From CAXXOK01 sp963666755 (GTDB lineage Bacteria > Bacillota > Clostridia > Christensenellales > Aristaeellaceae): 64,000 bases of DNA. Shown here piece by piece: positions 48,515 to 57,699 of the stretch (positions are counted from its first letter, which is position 1; every line of letters begins with the position of its first letter). The notes under the pieces were generated by a model. It did no database searches. It worked only from the letters and a program-made list of their open reading frames with translations, and was not told the DNA's origin. Location: NCBI GenBank assembly GCA_963666755.2, contig CAXXGW010000005.1:86974-150973 (forward strand), read 5' to 3'. A program made the position numbers and the translations under genes.

Positions 48515-48890
48515 AGCCCCACTGGCAAAAGCCGGTGGGGCTGATCGTTCAAGAAGCGGCAGTATAGCATCGCCGTTCGCCGTTTAACCCTTCGGGGCAT
48601 TCGCTCCCGCTTCGAAAGCACTGTGGAACAAGGCTTTACAGCTCGATCCGGGTTCCGGCAGGAGGCGGTGCCCCTGCGCTTCTCTGCTTTGAACAACAAA
48701 CCCCACCGGTAAAGCCGGTGGGGTTTATCGCTCAGGAAACGACAACAGGGTGCTTTCGATTGCCTTCTGGCCCTTCGGATTATTTAGTCGCTCACGTTTG
48801 GGAAAAAGCAACTGCGCAGGGCGCTTGAGCCCACCCCAAACCCCGACAGGCGGCGAGTGCCCTCCTGCTTCTGTGCTTTGCGGCTTCATC
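48515..48890. repeat. Two diverged hairpin-headed intergenic repeats
   Basis: Unit A is headed by AGCCCCACTGGC (48515-48526) pairing with GCCGGTGGGGCT (48531-48542); unit B by AAACCCCACCGG (48698-48709) with CCGGTGGGGTTT (48715-48726). After each head come similar blocks: CCCTTCGG, GCTC, GGCGG and a CTGCTT-rich end. They resemble the tandem units at 5023-5413 in organisation, not in exact sequence. They fill the gap between the convergent kinase and YesN-like genes; the heads may end both transcripts. Confidence 0.55.
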
Positions 48891-48900
48891 CCGGTACCGT

Positions 48901-50073
48901 TCAGGCGTGACCGCGCTTTTCCCGCGACAGGGAGTGCCCCTCATACTTCCGGTACACCTGGTACAGGTAGTGCCAGTCGGAATAGCCGACGGCCGCCGCA
49001 ATCTCGTAAATTTTCAGGTCGGTATTCTGGTACAGCTCGCGGGCTTTGCGCACGCGCAGGCGTGTGAGGTAGGGGATGAAGTTTTCGCCCGTGCGCTCCT
49101 TCAGCAGCGCCGCGAAGTAGTTCTTGCTCAGATTGATGCGCTCGGCCAGCATTTGCAGCGAAAGGGAGGGGTCGTCCAGATGCTCGCCCATGTAGACGAT
49201 CGTTTCGGCAATCAGGTCGCTGCGCGAAGCCGCCAAATCAGCATACTTGACGGGCACACCCTCCAGCTGCGCCTGCCGGGCAAGCAGCGCGGCAGCCTTA
49301 TAGCCTTCGCGGAGCTGTGAGCCCTCCCGCAGTTCTTCACTGACGCCGGTATACAGCCGCACCCCCAGCCGGGTACCCAGCTCCGAAAGGGCGGAGGCGC
49401 TCAGTGCCGCGCCGTCGATCAGGGCGATGTATTCATCGGCGGCAGTGGCAGCCACGCGCCCGGTCTGCAACGCTTCCTGCAGCTTTGCGCACAGCGCCTG
49501 CGCCGCCGAGGGGGCGTGCGCCTCGCGGCGCGTTACAAGCGCCGCCGGATCGTCGCTTACGCGCAACACCGCCAGCAGCCGCCCCTGGGCCAGCTCCGCC
49601 TCCAGCGCGCGCATCCATGCTAACTCATCCGGGGCTTGCGGGGGCTTGCCGTCCAGCGCATCCAGCAGCAGGTCGGTAGCGGCGCGGGTGGCGCGGCGCT
49701 TTTCCAGCCGCTCCCGCGCTTTGAGCACCGAGGCGAGGATGTCCTTGGGGTACATGGTGGGCTTGAACAGGTAATCCGTCGCGCCCAGCACCATGGCCTG
49801 CCGCACCAGCTCAAACTCGTTGTAGCAGCTCAGGATAATAATCTCCAGCAGCCGGTTTTCGGCCTCCAGCTTTTGCAGCAGGGCCAGCCCGTCCATCTTG
49901 GGCATTTTAATGTCCGTAAGCATAATGTCAAACGGGTGGTCGCAAAGCAGCGCGTAGGCCTGCTCCCCATCGCCCGCACATTCGATTGCAAAGCCGTTTT
50001 CTGCCCACGGGATGCCCTGCACCACAGAGGTGCGCACAAAAACCTCGTCGTCTACCAGCAGCACACGCGTCAT
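48901..50073 (-). CDS. YesN-like response regulator with AraC domain
   Basis: 390 residues. Receiver domain with D9-E10 acidic region, phospho-acceptor D54 in IMLTDIKMPKMDG and K in YLFKPT; the middle region (about 120-270) is the variable linker; the C-terminus is a two-helix-turn-helix AraC domain (LSLQMLAERINLSKNYFAALLKE and KIYEIAAAVGYSDWHYLYQVYRKYEG). Last gene of the sugar operon, 8 nt after its kinase. It should activate the operon promoter near 57600. Confidence 0.93.
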   Translation of the reverse strand: MTRVLLVDDEVFVRTSVVQGIPWAENGFAIECAGDGEQAYALLCDHPFDIMLTDIKMPKMDGLALLQKLEAENRLLEIIILSCYNEFELVRQAMVLGATDYLFKPTMYPKDILASVLKARERLEKRRATRAATDLLLDALDGKPPQAPDELAWMRALEAELAQGRLLAVLRVSDDPAALVTRREAHAPSAAQALCAKLQEALQTGRVAATAADEYIALIDGAALSASALSELGTRLGVRLYTGVSEELREGSQLREGYKAAALLARQAQLEGVPVKYADLAASRSDLIAETIVYMGEHLDDPSLSLQMLAERINLSKNYFAALLKERTGENFIPYLTRLRVRKARELYQNTDLKIYEIAAAVGYSDWHYLYQVYRKYEGHSLSREKRGHA

Positions 50074-50081
50074 AGGCCTTC

Positions 50082-51839
50082 CTACCCCTTTCTGGCCGGA
50101 AAGCGCAGCGTGACGGTCGTCCCCTCGCCAGGCACGCTTTGCACGGTAATGCCGTACGCATCGCCATAATGCAGGCGGATGCGCTGTTCTACGTTATTCA
50201 GCCCCACCCCGCTCAGGTTTTCCAGCCCCTGGTAGGCAAAACCGGTGCCGTTGTCCTGCACGGTAAACACGAGCACGCCCTGCTCGTTGCGGCCGGTAAT
50301 GCGCAGCCGATGGTTGCCGTTTTCCTGAAACCCGTGCAGGATGGCGTTTTCGATGGCGGGCTGCAACAGCATTTTCAGCGTCAGGCAGTTTTCCACATCG
50401 GGGTCGATGTCGTAGCGGATATCCACCTTGCAGGAGGCCCGCACCTCCTGTATTTTCAGGTAATCACGCACAAAGGCCAGCTCCTGCGCCACAGGCACAA
50501 AGCGTTCCTGATCGCGCGCACTGTATTCCAGCAGGTTGACCAGCGCCACCGTAACGTCCGCAATCTCCTCCTGCCCGCGGGAGATGGCCATCCACTTGAT
50601 GGTGTTGAGAGTGTTGTATAAAAAGTGGGAGTTGATCTGCGACTGCTTGGCCGTCATTTCCATGGTCAGGCGGGCGCGCTCCTTGCGCTCGTTCTCCTGC
50701 ATCAGCTGCACAACCCGCTCCACCATGCGGTTAAAGGATTCGGACAGGGAGTTGACGTCCCGGTTGCCGACCTCGGGGGCGCGCGCGGAAAAATCGCCCG
50801 CGCTTACTTTTTCCATGCGGCGGATGACACGGTGGATCGGGTGGGTGATGCCCCGGGCGATCAGCGCGGAAAACAGCACCGAGAGGCCGACCAGCCCCAG
50901 CATGGTCAGCAGGTAGTTACGCTGCAGCGCGGCGGCCTGCGCAAGCTGCGCCCCGTCGGCGTTGACCTCGACAATGCGCCAGGGCACGTTGGCAAGCGCC
51001 AGCGTGCGCACGGTGTAGGCCCCGGCGGTAAACACCGCCTCGGTCTGCGCCCTGTCCACCAGCGGGGCGAGGGCGACGCCTCCGTATTCGGCCCCGACGG
51101 CGGGCAGGCCCAGCCAGCGATCCTCCGGCAGGTAGACCACCGTGCCGTCGGCATCCAGTATGCAGGCAAAGCTGCCGTCCGCCGTGTCCATGGCCGCCAT
51201 CGCGTCGCGGATGTAGCGAAAATCAATATCCACCTGCGAAAACGAGATGGCCTGATCCTTCATGCGCTGGTTCAGGTGTACCACAAAGCTGACCACGTAA
51301 GGGGAAATATACTGCTTGTAGCGGTAGCAGTACTCCGCCTTGCGGGTGGGGATCACGCGCTTGACGCCGTACTGCGCGTCGCTCAGTTCCTGCAGGTAAG
51401 GCTGCTGGTACAGAATGGCCTCGTCGCAATAATAGTTGGTGGTAAAGGAGTTGTGCTCCACGCCGATCAGGTAGATGTTCTCCACCACCGAATTGGCGTG
51501 GCGGATGGAGGTGAGCGCGGTGTTGACCTGCCGGAACACGTACAGCCGCTCGCTGGGCGTCATGGACAGGTAGCCGCTGAACATATTGGATACGACAATG
51601 GCCTCCAGCACCTGCTGCTCGGCAATGCGGCTCACATCCACCACCTGCTGCACGGCGTTGCCCATCATGTTCAGGATATCCTGCTGGTGGGTGGCGCGCG
51701 CGGCGATCAAAGCGGTGTTGTCGTTGCGGTACTGCCAGTACACAAACACCGAGCAGGGCACGATGGTCATCACAAGCAGGGCAAGCGCAATCAGGGAGCG
51801 CGTGGTATGGCGCACCCGAAACGTTCGCTTTGCCCGCAT
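50082..51839 (-). CDS. YesM-like sensor histidine kinase
   Basis: 585 residues from ATG 51839 (GAGGTG 6 nt upstream; ATG 51845 touches the ribosome site and is less likely). Span 1 (about 16-36), a large extracytoplasmic Cache-type sensor of about 260 residues, span 2 (about 298-318), HAMP, then the His_kinase domain with phospho-His in QSQINSHFLYNTLNTIKW and a HATPase region (QPAIENAILHGF, VQDNGTGFAYQ). It senses an external sugar or binding-protein complex and phosphorylates the adjacent YesN-like regulator. Family typical of Clostridia carbohydrate loci. Confidence 0.92.
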   Translation of the reverse strand: MRAKRTFRVRHTTRSLIALALLVMTIVPCSVFVYWQYRNDNTALIAARATHQQDILNMMGNAVQQVVDVSRIAEQQVLEAIVVSNMFSGYLSMTPSERLYVFRQVNTALTSIRHANSVVENIYLIGVEHNSFTTNYYCDEAILYQQPYLQELSDAQYGVKRVIPTRKAEYCYRYKQYISPYVVSFVVHLNQRMKDQAISFSQVDIDFRYIRDAMAAMDTADGSFACILDADGTVVYLPEDRWLGLPAVGAEYGGVALAPLVDRAQTEAVFTAGAYTVRTLALANVPWRIVEVNADGAQLAQAAALQRNYLLTMLGLVGLSVLFSALIARGITHPIHRVIRRMEKVSAGDFSARAPEVGNRDVNSLSESFNRMVERVVQLMQENERKERARLTMEMTAKQSQINSHFLYNTLNTIKWMAISRGQEEIADVTVALVNLLEYSARDQERFVPVAQELAFVRDYLKIQEVRASCKVDIRYDIDPDVENCLTLKMLLQPAIENAILHGFQENGNHRLRITGRNEQGVLVFTVQDNGTGFAYQGLENLSGVGLNNVEQRIRLHYGDAYGITVQSVPGEGTTVTLRFPARKG

Positions 51840-51849
51840 GTCCATCACC

Positions 51850-52494
51850 TCAATCGGGCCAGTCCAGCACATCGACCGTGACCGGAACGGAAAATTCCGC
51901 CTTTATCATAGCACAGACGGCGCAAAAATCCCATGCGTCGGTTTGCGCCGCCCACGCGGCGGCAGGGTAGCGATCCAGACTGGTTAGCAGCGCCAGCCGC
52001 CCGCCGCGCCACAGCAGCAGCGCGTCAAAAAACAGGCGGCCGTCGCGCATCCACAGCTTGGCCTGCAAACAATCCGCCGCCGGGGCGGGGAAAAGCGCGC
52101 TCCAGTCGGGCGGGTCAAACGGCAGGCCCGCGCGCACAAAACGGCGGCAGGGGCGCTTGCGGAGGGTCTGCACATATTCCTCAATGGTGGTATCCGGCCC
52201 GCAGGCGCGGTTGACCCCCGCATACCAGCCCGAAACCTGCTCGGCAGGCCACAGCTGCAGCTCGTCCGCCTCCGGGTGCGCGGCAAGCAGCGCGTCGCCG
52301 TCCAGCGTGCCGTCCGCCCGCAGCCACGGGGTCAGGGCCACCGTTTGCCCGTCCTGCGCGACGGCAACACCGCCGCCCTCGCCCGCCAGCGCATACAGGA
52401 TGCGCCGGGGCGGGCGTAAACGCGCGAGCACCGCGCCCAGCCGGTTCCACCGTTCGGGGGATAAAAATTCCACCCGGATTTGTGCGTCAATCAA
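51850..52494 (-). CDS. Unknown protein in the galactoside operon
   Basis: 214 residues. I place the start at TTG 52494, which overlaps the galactosidase stop (TTGA) and has GGAGGCGATTCT upstream; the longer frame from 52584 would run 91 nt into the previous gene. The protein is cytoplasmic, alpha/beta in appearance, with a Trp-rich middle (LQLWPAEQVSGWYAG) and an end PVTVDVLDWPD. I do not recognise the family. Its place between the galactosidase and the sensor kinase suggests a role in handling or sensing the same sugar. Confidence 0.6.
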   Translation of the reverse strand: MIDAQIRVEFLSPERWNRLGAVLARLRPPRRILYALAGEGGGVAVAQDGQTVALTPWLRADGTLDGDALLAAHPEADELQLWPAEQVSGWYAGVNRACGPDTTIEEYVQTLRKRPCRRFVRAGLPFDPPDWSALFPAPAADCLQAKLWMRDGRLFFDALLLWRGGRLALLTSLDRYPAAAWAAQTDAWDFCAVCAMIKAEFSVPVTVDVLDWPD

Positions 52495-54455
52495 AGAATC
52501 GCCTCCATTCGCCAGACGGACACGGTATGCGGCGCAAGGGTGGTACAAACTTGCGCCGCCCCCTCCAGCGGCGCACCGCGCCACAGCGGCAGGAGGCGCT
52601 GCGACCCTTCAAAGCCTAGATCGGCTTGCACAGGCACGTCGGCGGTGTTGGCCGCGAACAGCAGCACGCCGCCCTCGTCGCCCGCAAAGGTGCTTAGTTC
52701 CACCCGCGCATCCTGCACAGTTACGCGCGGGCGCAGGTCAGGCGAAAAGGCCGCGGGGTCGGGCAGCCATTGCAGCGTGCCGCGCCCCAGCGGGCCTGCG
52801 GGTTGCCCCTGCAGCGCCTCACGCAGGCGCGGGGGCAGGCCGGGGCCGAACACCACGCGCGCGCCGTTTTGGGCGGCCTCCAGCAACTGGGTTTGCACCT
52901 CGCCGTCGGCATCCTCCCTGACGGAGGCGAGCAGCAGCTGGTAGCGGGCGCGCAAATCCGCAGGCACATACCGGTCGGACAGGTCGTAGGGCAGGCCCAG
53001 AGATGTGATGCGCTGGGCGCAGGCATCGGCCCACGCGTCCGCCCACCAGGGCTGGGCGGGGCCGTCCGGCAGGCCGGGGCAGGGCGCGGGCGGCGCAAAC
53101 AGCGCGCGCGGCAGGGCGGTTTCGGTCACAAAGCAGTTGCTGGTAAAGGGCGCGTAATCCGCCCGCGAGCAGGCGGCCTGCCGCCGGGCAAGGTCGTAAT
53201 CCAGCAGCAGCAGCACGGACACCTCGCGGCGCAGGGTATGCAGCCGCGTTTGTTCCAAAAAACGCAGCAAGTTTTGGAACAGCGCAAAATAGGCGGGCCG
53301 CGCCTGCCCGTCCTGCCGCAGGGGGCACCCCACCCAGCGATCCCGCTCGGCCAGCATATAAAAGTTCACAGCCTTCAGCCCGTTCATGAAGGCGTACAGG
53401 TAGCCGTACTCCTGCTGTTCGGCGGTGAGCACGCAGCCCCGGTCAAACCACGAGCCGCTGCCAAATTCAGGGATGAACGGCAGCCGCGCGCTGCCGGACA
53501 GGTAGCGCACGCGCGTGCGCAGCATGGCCGCGTCGCCCGGCTCGGGGTAGGCGTCGATGCCGGCTACGTCCACCTCCGGCAGCGCCTCGCAGCGTTGCAG
53601 CGAGATGGGCGTGTAATGCTGGTAGGCGCAGTTGTGGAACACCGCCACGGTAAGCCCGGCCAGCGGCAGCAGGCGCGCCATGCGCTGCACGCTCCACAGC
53701 ACCTGATACTCCTTGTACTGCACCCAGTCCAGACTCCGCGCGGGGCTGGCCGCGTCGTACCCCGCGGGGGGCGCGACTTCGCTGAAGGAGGCGTAAGCCC
53801 GGCCGTAGGCCGCGTTCAGCGCGCCGATTTCGCCATAGCGGTCGCGCAGCAGCGCCCGGTACAGGCGCAGCGAATCCGGCGCGTAATCCAGCATATAAGG
53901 CGCGTCGCGGAAAAAGTAGCAGGTTTCGTTATCCGCCTGCGCGGCCACAATGCAGCCCGTGGGCCAGACGTGCGGCTCCAGCACCGGCCGCAGCGCGGTA
54001 AAGTACGCGGCGGTCAGCCGGTACAGCTTCTCGCTGGCATAGGAAGGGATCGGAAAGGGCTTGGCAAAGTGCGGATAGATAACCGGCGTACCCTGCGGGC
54101 TCTGCGCCTGCACCTGCGCATCCCACAGAACCCAGGTAGGGTAGCCGAACAGGGTCATCTCCGCGTTGATGTGCGGGCCGGGACGCACCAGCACATACAG
54201 CCCCCGGGCTTCGCACAGGGTCAGAAAAGCCCCCAGATCCCGGTCGCCGGTAAAATCATAGCGGCCGGGCTCCGGCTCGTGCACGCTCCATGGCACATAG
54301 GTTTCGATAAAGCGAAAGCCCATCTCCCGCACGCCGTCCAGCAGGCGGGGCCAGTCCCGGCGGCGGTGCCGCCAGTAGTGCAGGGCGCCGCTGTACAAAG
54401 GCAGCGTTTCCTTCCCGAGGGTCAGGCCGCGTCCGTCGATCACGGTGGTGTGCAT
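52491..54455 (-). CDS. GH35-like beta-galactosidase
   Basis: 654 residues, no signal peptide. The GH35 barrel is clear: LPLYSGALHYWR (18-29), ETYVPWSVHEPEPGRYDFTGDRDL (51-74), YVLVRPGPHINAE (87-99), acid/base Glu177 in AAQADNE and nucleophile Glu330 in FIPEFGSGSW. The usual acid/base context is QVENE; here it is QADNE. A C-terminal beta region (600-654) closes the protein. Predicted to split imported galactosides in the cytoplasm. ATG 54455 overlaps the permease stop by one base (TGATG). Confidence 0.88.
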   Translation of the reverse strand: MHTTVIDGRGLTLGKETLPLYSGALHYWRHRRRDWPRLLDGVREMGFRFIETYVPWSVHEPEPGRYDFTGDRDLGAFLTLCEARGLYVLVRPGPHINAEMTLFGYPTWVLWDAQVQAQSPQGTPVIYPHFAKPFPIPSYASEKLYRLTAAYFTALRPVLEPHVWPTGCIVAAQADNETCYFFRDAPYMLDYAPDSLRLYRALLRDRYGEIGALNAAYGRAYASFSEVAPPAGYDAASPARSLDWVQYKEYQVLWSVQRMARLLPLAGLTVAVFHNCAYQHYTPISLQRCEALPEVDVAGIDAYPEPGDAAMLRTRVRYLSGSARLPFIPEFGSGSWFDRGCVLTAEQQEYGYLYAFMNGLKAVNFYMLAERDRWVGCPLRQDGQARPAYFALFQNLLRFLEQTRLHTLRREVSVLLLLDYDLARRQAACSRADYAPFTSNCFVTETALPRALFAPPAPCPGLPDGPAQPWWADAWADACAQRITSLGLPYDLSDRYVPADLRARYQLLLASVREDADGEVQTQLLEAAQNGARVVFGPGLPPRLREALQGQPAGPLGRGTLQWLPDPAAFSPDLRPRVTVQDARVELSTFAGDEGGVLLFAANTADVPVQADLGFEGSQRLLPLWRGAPLEGAAQVCTTLAPHTVSVWRMEAIL

Positions 54456-55291
54456 CAGCCCTTCACCGCCCCTGCCGTCATGCCCTGCACAATCTGTTTT
54501 TGAAACAGCAGGTACATCAGGATTACCGGGAGGATTGACACGGCCAGCCCCGCGCACAGCAGCCCGTACTGCGTGGCGTAGGAGCCTTTCAGCACCGAAA
54601 TGCACACCGCCAGCGTGCGCTTGGCGGGGGTGGAAATCAGCACCAGACCAAAAAGCAGATCGTTCCAGATGTTCAGGAAGGAAAGCGTCGCCACCGTGGC
54701 CACGCCGGGGGTGGCTACCGGCAGAATCACGCGGAAGAACGTGCCCGCGCGCCCGCAGCCGTCGATGGTGGCCGCCTCGTCCAACTCCGCCGGGATGCCC
54801 TGCATGAATCCGGACACGATAAACATGCTGATGGGGATGTTGACCGCCGCGTAGATCAGCACCATGCCCGCGACCTTGTCGGTCAGCTGCAAATCCTTAT
54901 ACAGAATCAGCGTGGGGATGAGCAGCGCGTGCAGCGGGATCATCAGCCCCAGAGCGAAAAAGCCGGACAGCCATCGGTTGGGGCGCACACGGGTGAGCAC
55001 GTAGCTGCCCATGGCGGTCAGCACCACCAGCAAGGCCAGCGCCAGCACGCAGATGACCATGCTGTTGCCAAAGCCCGCGCCCACGTTTGCCTTCTGCCAG
55101 GCATCCGCATAGTTGGCGGGGTGGAACACCCGGGGGATACCGAAGGGGTTGGCATAAATATCCGTATTATCCTTCAGGGAGGAGAGCAGCACCCACACAA
55201 AGGGGTACAGCGACAGCACCGCAAAAAAGACCACCAGCAGCACCTTGAGCGCGTGGGCGACCCGCCCGCCAAAACCGTTTCTGACCGCCAT
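54455..55291 (-). CDS. Sugar ABC permease (MalG-like)
   Basis: 278 residues with six membrane spans. The inner-membrane coupling loop EAATIDGCGRAGTFFRVILPVATPG carries the EAA motif that docks on the ATPase. Belongs to the carbohydrate uptake-1 family, paired with the permease 3 nt upstream and the binding protein. No ATPase gene is in the operon, so a shared MsmX-type ATPase elsewhere is expected. Confidence 0.93.
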   Translation of the reverse strand: MAVRNGFGGRVAHALKVLLVVFFAVLSLYPFVWVLLSSLKDNTDIYANPFGIPRVFHPANYADAWQKANVGAGFGNSMVICVLALALLVVLTAMGSYVLTRVRPNRWLSGFFALGLMIPLHALLIPTLILYKDLQLTDKVAGMVLIYAAVNIPISMFIVSGFMQGIPAELDEAATIDGCGRAGTFFRVILPVATPGVATVATLSFLNIWNDLLFGLVLISTPAKRTLAVCISVLKGSYATQYGLLCAGLAVSILPVILMYLLFQKQIVQGMTAGAVKG

Positions 55292-55294
55292 GGG

Positions 55295-56176
55295 CTAACC
55301 CTCCCGCTGCAAGCGCGCCGAGATGCCCCGCACCAGCGCGGTTGACACCAGCGACAGCGCGACGATGGTAACGCTGATGGCGCTGGCCTTGCCGAAATCA
55401 AAATCCACAAAGGCGGTGCGGTACATGTACACGCCCAGATAGCTGGACCATACGCCCGGCCCGCCGGACGTCATGACCCACGGATGCTCGAAGGATTTGA
55501 AAGCCCCCGTGATGCACAGGATCAGGCCGATGACAACAAAGTTGCTGATCTGCGGCAGCAGGATGTGCCAGAAGGTCTGAAAGCTGTTGGCGCCGTCAAT
55601 CTCCGCGCTTTCGGTCAGCTCCTCCGGCACGCTTTGCAGCGCCGCCAGAAAAATGGTGATGTACATGCCGATGTATTGCCACGCCTGCGGGGCGATGACC
55701 GAATAGATCACCACATTGGGATCGGACAGCCAGCGCCGCTTCCACGCCCCCAGACCCAGAATTTCCAGCAGTTTGTTAAAGATGCCGACCTCGCTGTTGT
55801 AAAACAGCGAAAACATCAGCCCGATGGCTACCGGGGCGATGACCACCGGTAAAAAGTAAACCGTGCGAAAGAACTTGAAAAACCGCATGCGGTGGTGGAG
55901 CATGTAGGCAATCGCAAGCCCGCCGGGCACCTGCACCACCAGGGTGATGAGCACAAGCTTGAGGGTGTTTTCAAACGTGCGCCAGTAGTCGGGGCTGGAA
56001 AACAGGGTGTTGAAATTGGCAAGCCCGATAAACTGCCGCGCCGCGACGCCGTTCCACTTGGTCAGCCCATAGTAAAGGGAGCTGAACATGGGCAGCACCA
56101 CCAGCAGCGTATACAGCAGCAGCACAGGCGCCAGAAACGCGACGGCGAAGGGGAGCGCCCCCTTTTTGGTACGCAT
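55295..56176 (-). CDS. Sugar ABC permease (MalF-like)
   Basis: 293 residues, six membrane spans, EAA loop ESAEIDGANSFQTFWHILLPQISN. The N-terminal FAVAFLAPVLLLYTLLVVLPMFSSLYYGLTKWNG is the usual start for this permease class. GGAGGACAGTCT precedes the ATG. It forms the membrane channel with the next gene. A perfect hairpin lies between it and the binding-protein gene. Confidence 0.93.
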   Translation of the reverse strand: MRTKKGALPFAVAFLAPVLLLYTLLVVLPMFSSLYYGLTKWNGVAARQFIGLANFNTLFSSPDYWRTFENTLKLVLITLVVQVPGGLAIAYMLHHRMRFFKFFRTVYFLPVVIAPVAIGLMFSLFYNSEVGIFNKLLEILGLGAWKRRWLSDPNVVIYSVIAPQAWQYIGMYITIFLAALQSVPEELTESAEIDGANSFQTFWHILLPQISNFVVIGLILCITGAFKSFEHPWVMTSGGPGVWSSYLGVYMYRTAFVDFDFGKASAISVTIVALSLVSTALVRGISARLQREG

Positions 56177-56193
56177 AGACTGTCCTCCTAAAA

Positions 56194-56226
56194 GCAGGGG
56201 TTACCTGCGATGGCGGTAACCCCTGC
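56194..56226 (-). terminator. Intra-operon hairpin (partial terminator or stabiliser)
   Basis: GCAGGGGTTACC (56194-56205) pairs with GGTAACCCCTGC (56215-56226), a perfect 12 bp, in the 66-nt gap after the binding-protein gene. Such hairpins keep binding-protein mRNA more abundant than permease mRNA. The T tract on the minus strand is weak. Confidence 0.65.
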
Positions 56227-56242
56227 CGGAAATCGAACCTGC

Positions 56243-57526
56243 TTATTTGGCCTTGTCCAGCTCGGCCTGCACCTTGCTTACGTACTCCTGCGGCGTGAGC
56301 GCGCCCACAAACAGCTCGTCCAGCGCGGAGTTGAAGATGTTGACGGTCGCGTTGTCGGGGATCACGGTAAAGTGCACGGCGGTGAGCGTTTTGTCCTTGG
56401 CGTAGGCCATCAGCTTCTGCATGATGGGCTTGGCTTTGGACCAGTCGACATCCACCTTCTTGTCGGGCACCATGCCGCTCTGGGTCAGGGCTTCGGTCAG
56501 CTGATCCGAGGCGAGGAAATCGCAGAGCGCGACCAGCGCGTCATGCTTGGCGGGATCGTTGAACGATGCCTTGTTGATGCAGAAACCGTACACCGTGAAG
56601 CCGGAGAGGAAATCGGCGGGGTTGTTGGCGGCGCCGTCCAGCATCGGCACGGGGATGATGTCGGTCTTGGCCTGCACATCCTCGGGGATGAAATCGAACA
56701 TCCACGGATAGGTGTAGGTCATGGCGGCCTTGCCGTCTACAAACAGCTGCAGGCTGGCGCTCCAGCCGCCGTTGGCGACGGTATCCTCCGGGAACATGCC
56801 CAGATCGCGCATCTGGGCGATGGCGTCGGCCGTTTTCAGGGCGTTGTCGGTATCAAACTTCATGGTGGTGGAGAGGGTGTCCAGCTCCTGCGCGGCGCCG
56901 GGGAACTGGTTGTACAGCTCGCTGTAGAAGAAGCTGGACGGCTCGCCGCCGTTGCTGCCGATGGCCAGCGTGATGATGCCGTTGGCTTTGAAAACGTCGT
57001 TGCAGGCTTTCAGCTCTTCAAACGTGGTGGGGTAGGAGAGGTTGTACTTTTTGAACAGCTCGCTGTTGGCCAGGAACAGGGAGCGGGTGCCTTCCAGCGG
57101 CACGCCGTAGGTGCTGCCGCCCAGCGTGTAGTAGCCGAAGGAGCCGTCCACAAACTGGTCGCGGGAAACCGCCTTGCTGGCGGCGAAATAATCGTCCACA
57201 TTCAGGAGCAGGTCGGAGTCGACCATATCCTTAAGCAGGGCGCCGCCCCACCAGGTAAACACGTCGGGCAGCTCGCCGGAGGCCATTTCCACCTTGATCT
57301 TGGTTTTGTAATCGACGGTGGAAAGGGTCTCGATCTGGATATCGGCGCTGTCCTTGACGGAATCGACATAGGCGTTGTACAGGGGCTCGAAATAATCGTA
57401 CTTGGCGTCGCCGGGGCCCCAGTTGGTAGCGAACTTGAGCGAAACTTTACCCTCGGCGACGGCGCCGACGGATACCAGGCTCAGGCACAGGGCCAGTGCC
57501 ATTGCGATACACAGCAACCTTTTCAT
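56243..57526 (-). CDS. Sugar ABC transporter substrate-binding protein
   Basis: 427 residues from ATG 57526, where AAGGAGG lies 11 nt upstream; the ATG at 57547 has no ribosome site. Signal peptide MKRLLCIAMALALCLSLVSVGAVA; it has no clear lipobox, so membrane attachment is uncertain, which is unusual for a Gram-positive binding protein. The mature part has family-1 features: KVSLKFATNWGPGD, PDVFTWWGG, TYGVPLEGTRSLFLANSELFKKYNLSYPTTFEEL, and KAAMTYTYPWM. It should capture an oligosaccharide, probably a galactoside, for the two permeases. Confidence 0.92.
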   Translation of the reverse strand: MKRLLCIAMALALCLSLVSVGAVAEGKVSLKFATNWGPGDAKYDYFEPLYNAYVDSVKDSADIQIETLSTVDYKTKIKVEMASGELPDVFTWWGGALLKDMVDSDLLLNVDDYFAASKAVSRDQFVDGSFGYYTLGGSTYGVPLEGTRSLFLANSELFKKYNLSYPTTFEELKACNDVFKANGIITLAIGSNGGEPSSFFYSELYNQFPGAAQELDTLSTTMKFDTDNALKTADAIAQMRDLGMFPEDTVANGGWSASLQLFVDGKAAMTYTYPWMFDFIPEDVQAKTDIIPVPMLDGAANNPADFLSGFTVYGFCINKASFNDPAKHDALVALCDFLASDQLTEALTQSGMVPDKKVDVDWSKAKPIMQKLMAYAKDKTLTAVHFTVIPDNATVNIFNSALDELFVGALTPQEYVSKVQAELDKAK

Positions 57527-57559
57527 GGGGTTAGCAGCCTCCTTCATTCAATCCATGCG

Positions 57560-57577
57560 ATCATCTGCGCAGATGAT
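57560..57577 (-). promoter_or_regulatory. Perfect palindrome in the sugar operon leader
   Basis: ATCATCTGCGCAGATGAT is an exact 18-bp palindrome lying just downstream of the expected transcription start and upstream of the ribosome site. It could be a repressor operator or form a hairpin at the mRNA 5' end. Confidence 0.5.
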
Positions 57578-57589
57578 TTCCATGTTTGG

Positions 57590-57618
57590 ATTATAGGGTT
57601 AAACGCCCAAATTGAACA
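57590..57618 (-). promoter_or_regulatory. Promoter of the galactoside operon
   Basis: Minus strand TGTTCA (57618-57613), 17-nt spacer, TATAAT (57595-57590). A good -10 with a poor -35 fits an activator-dependent promoter, as expected for YesN-like control. Confidence 0.6.
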
Positions 57619-57699
57619 TATGAAAAACGCACACCGAATGTTATGAAAAAATCCAGAGCGGGAGGGGAGGGATGCAAAAACCCCCGCCGCAGCGGAGAT

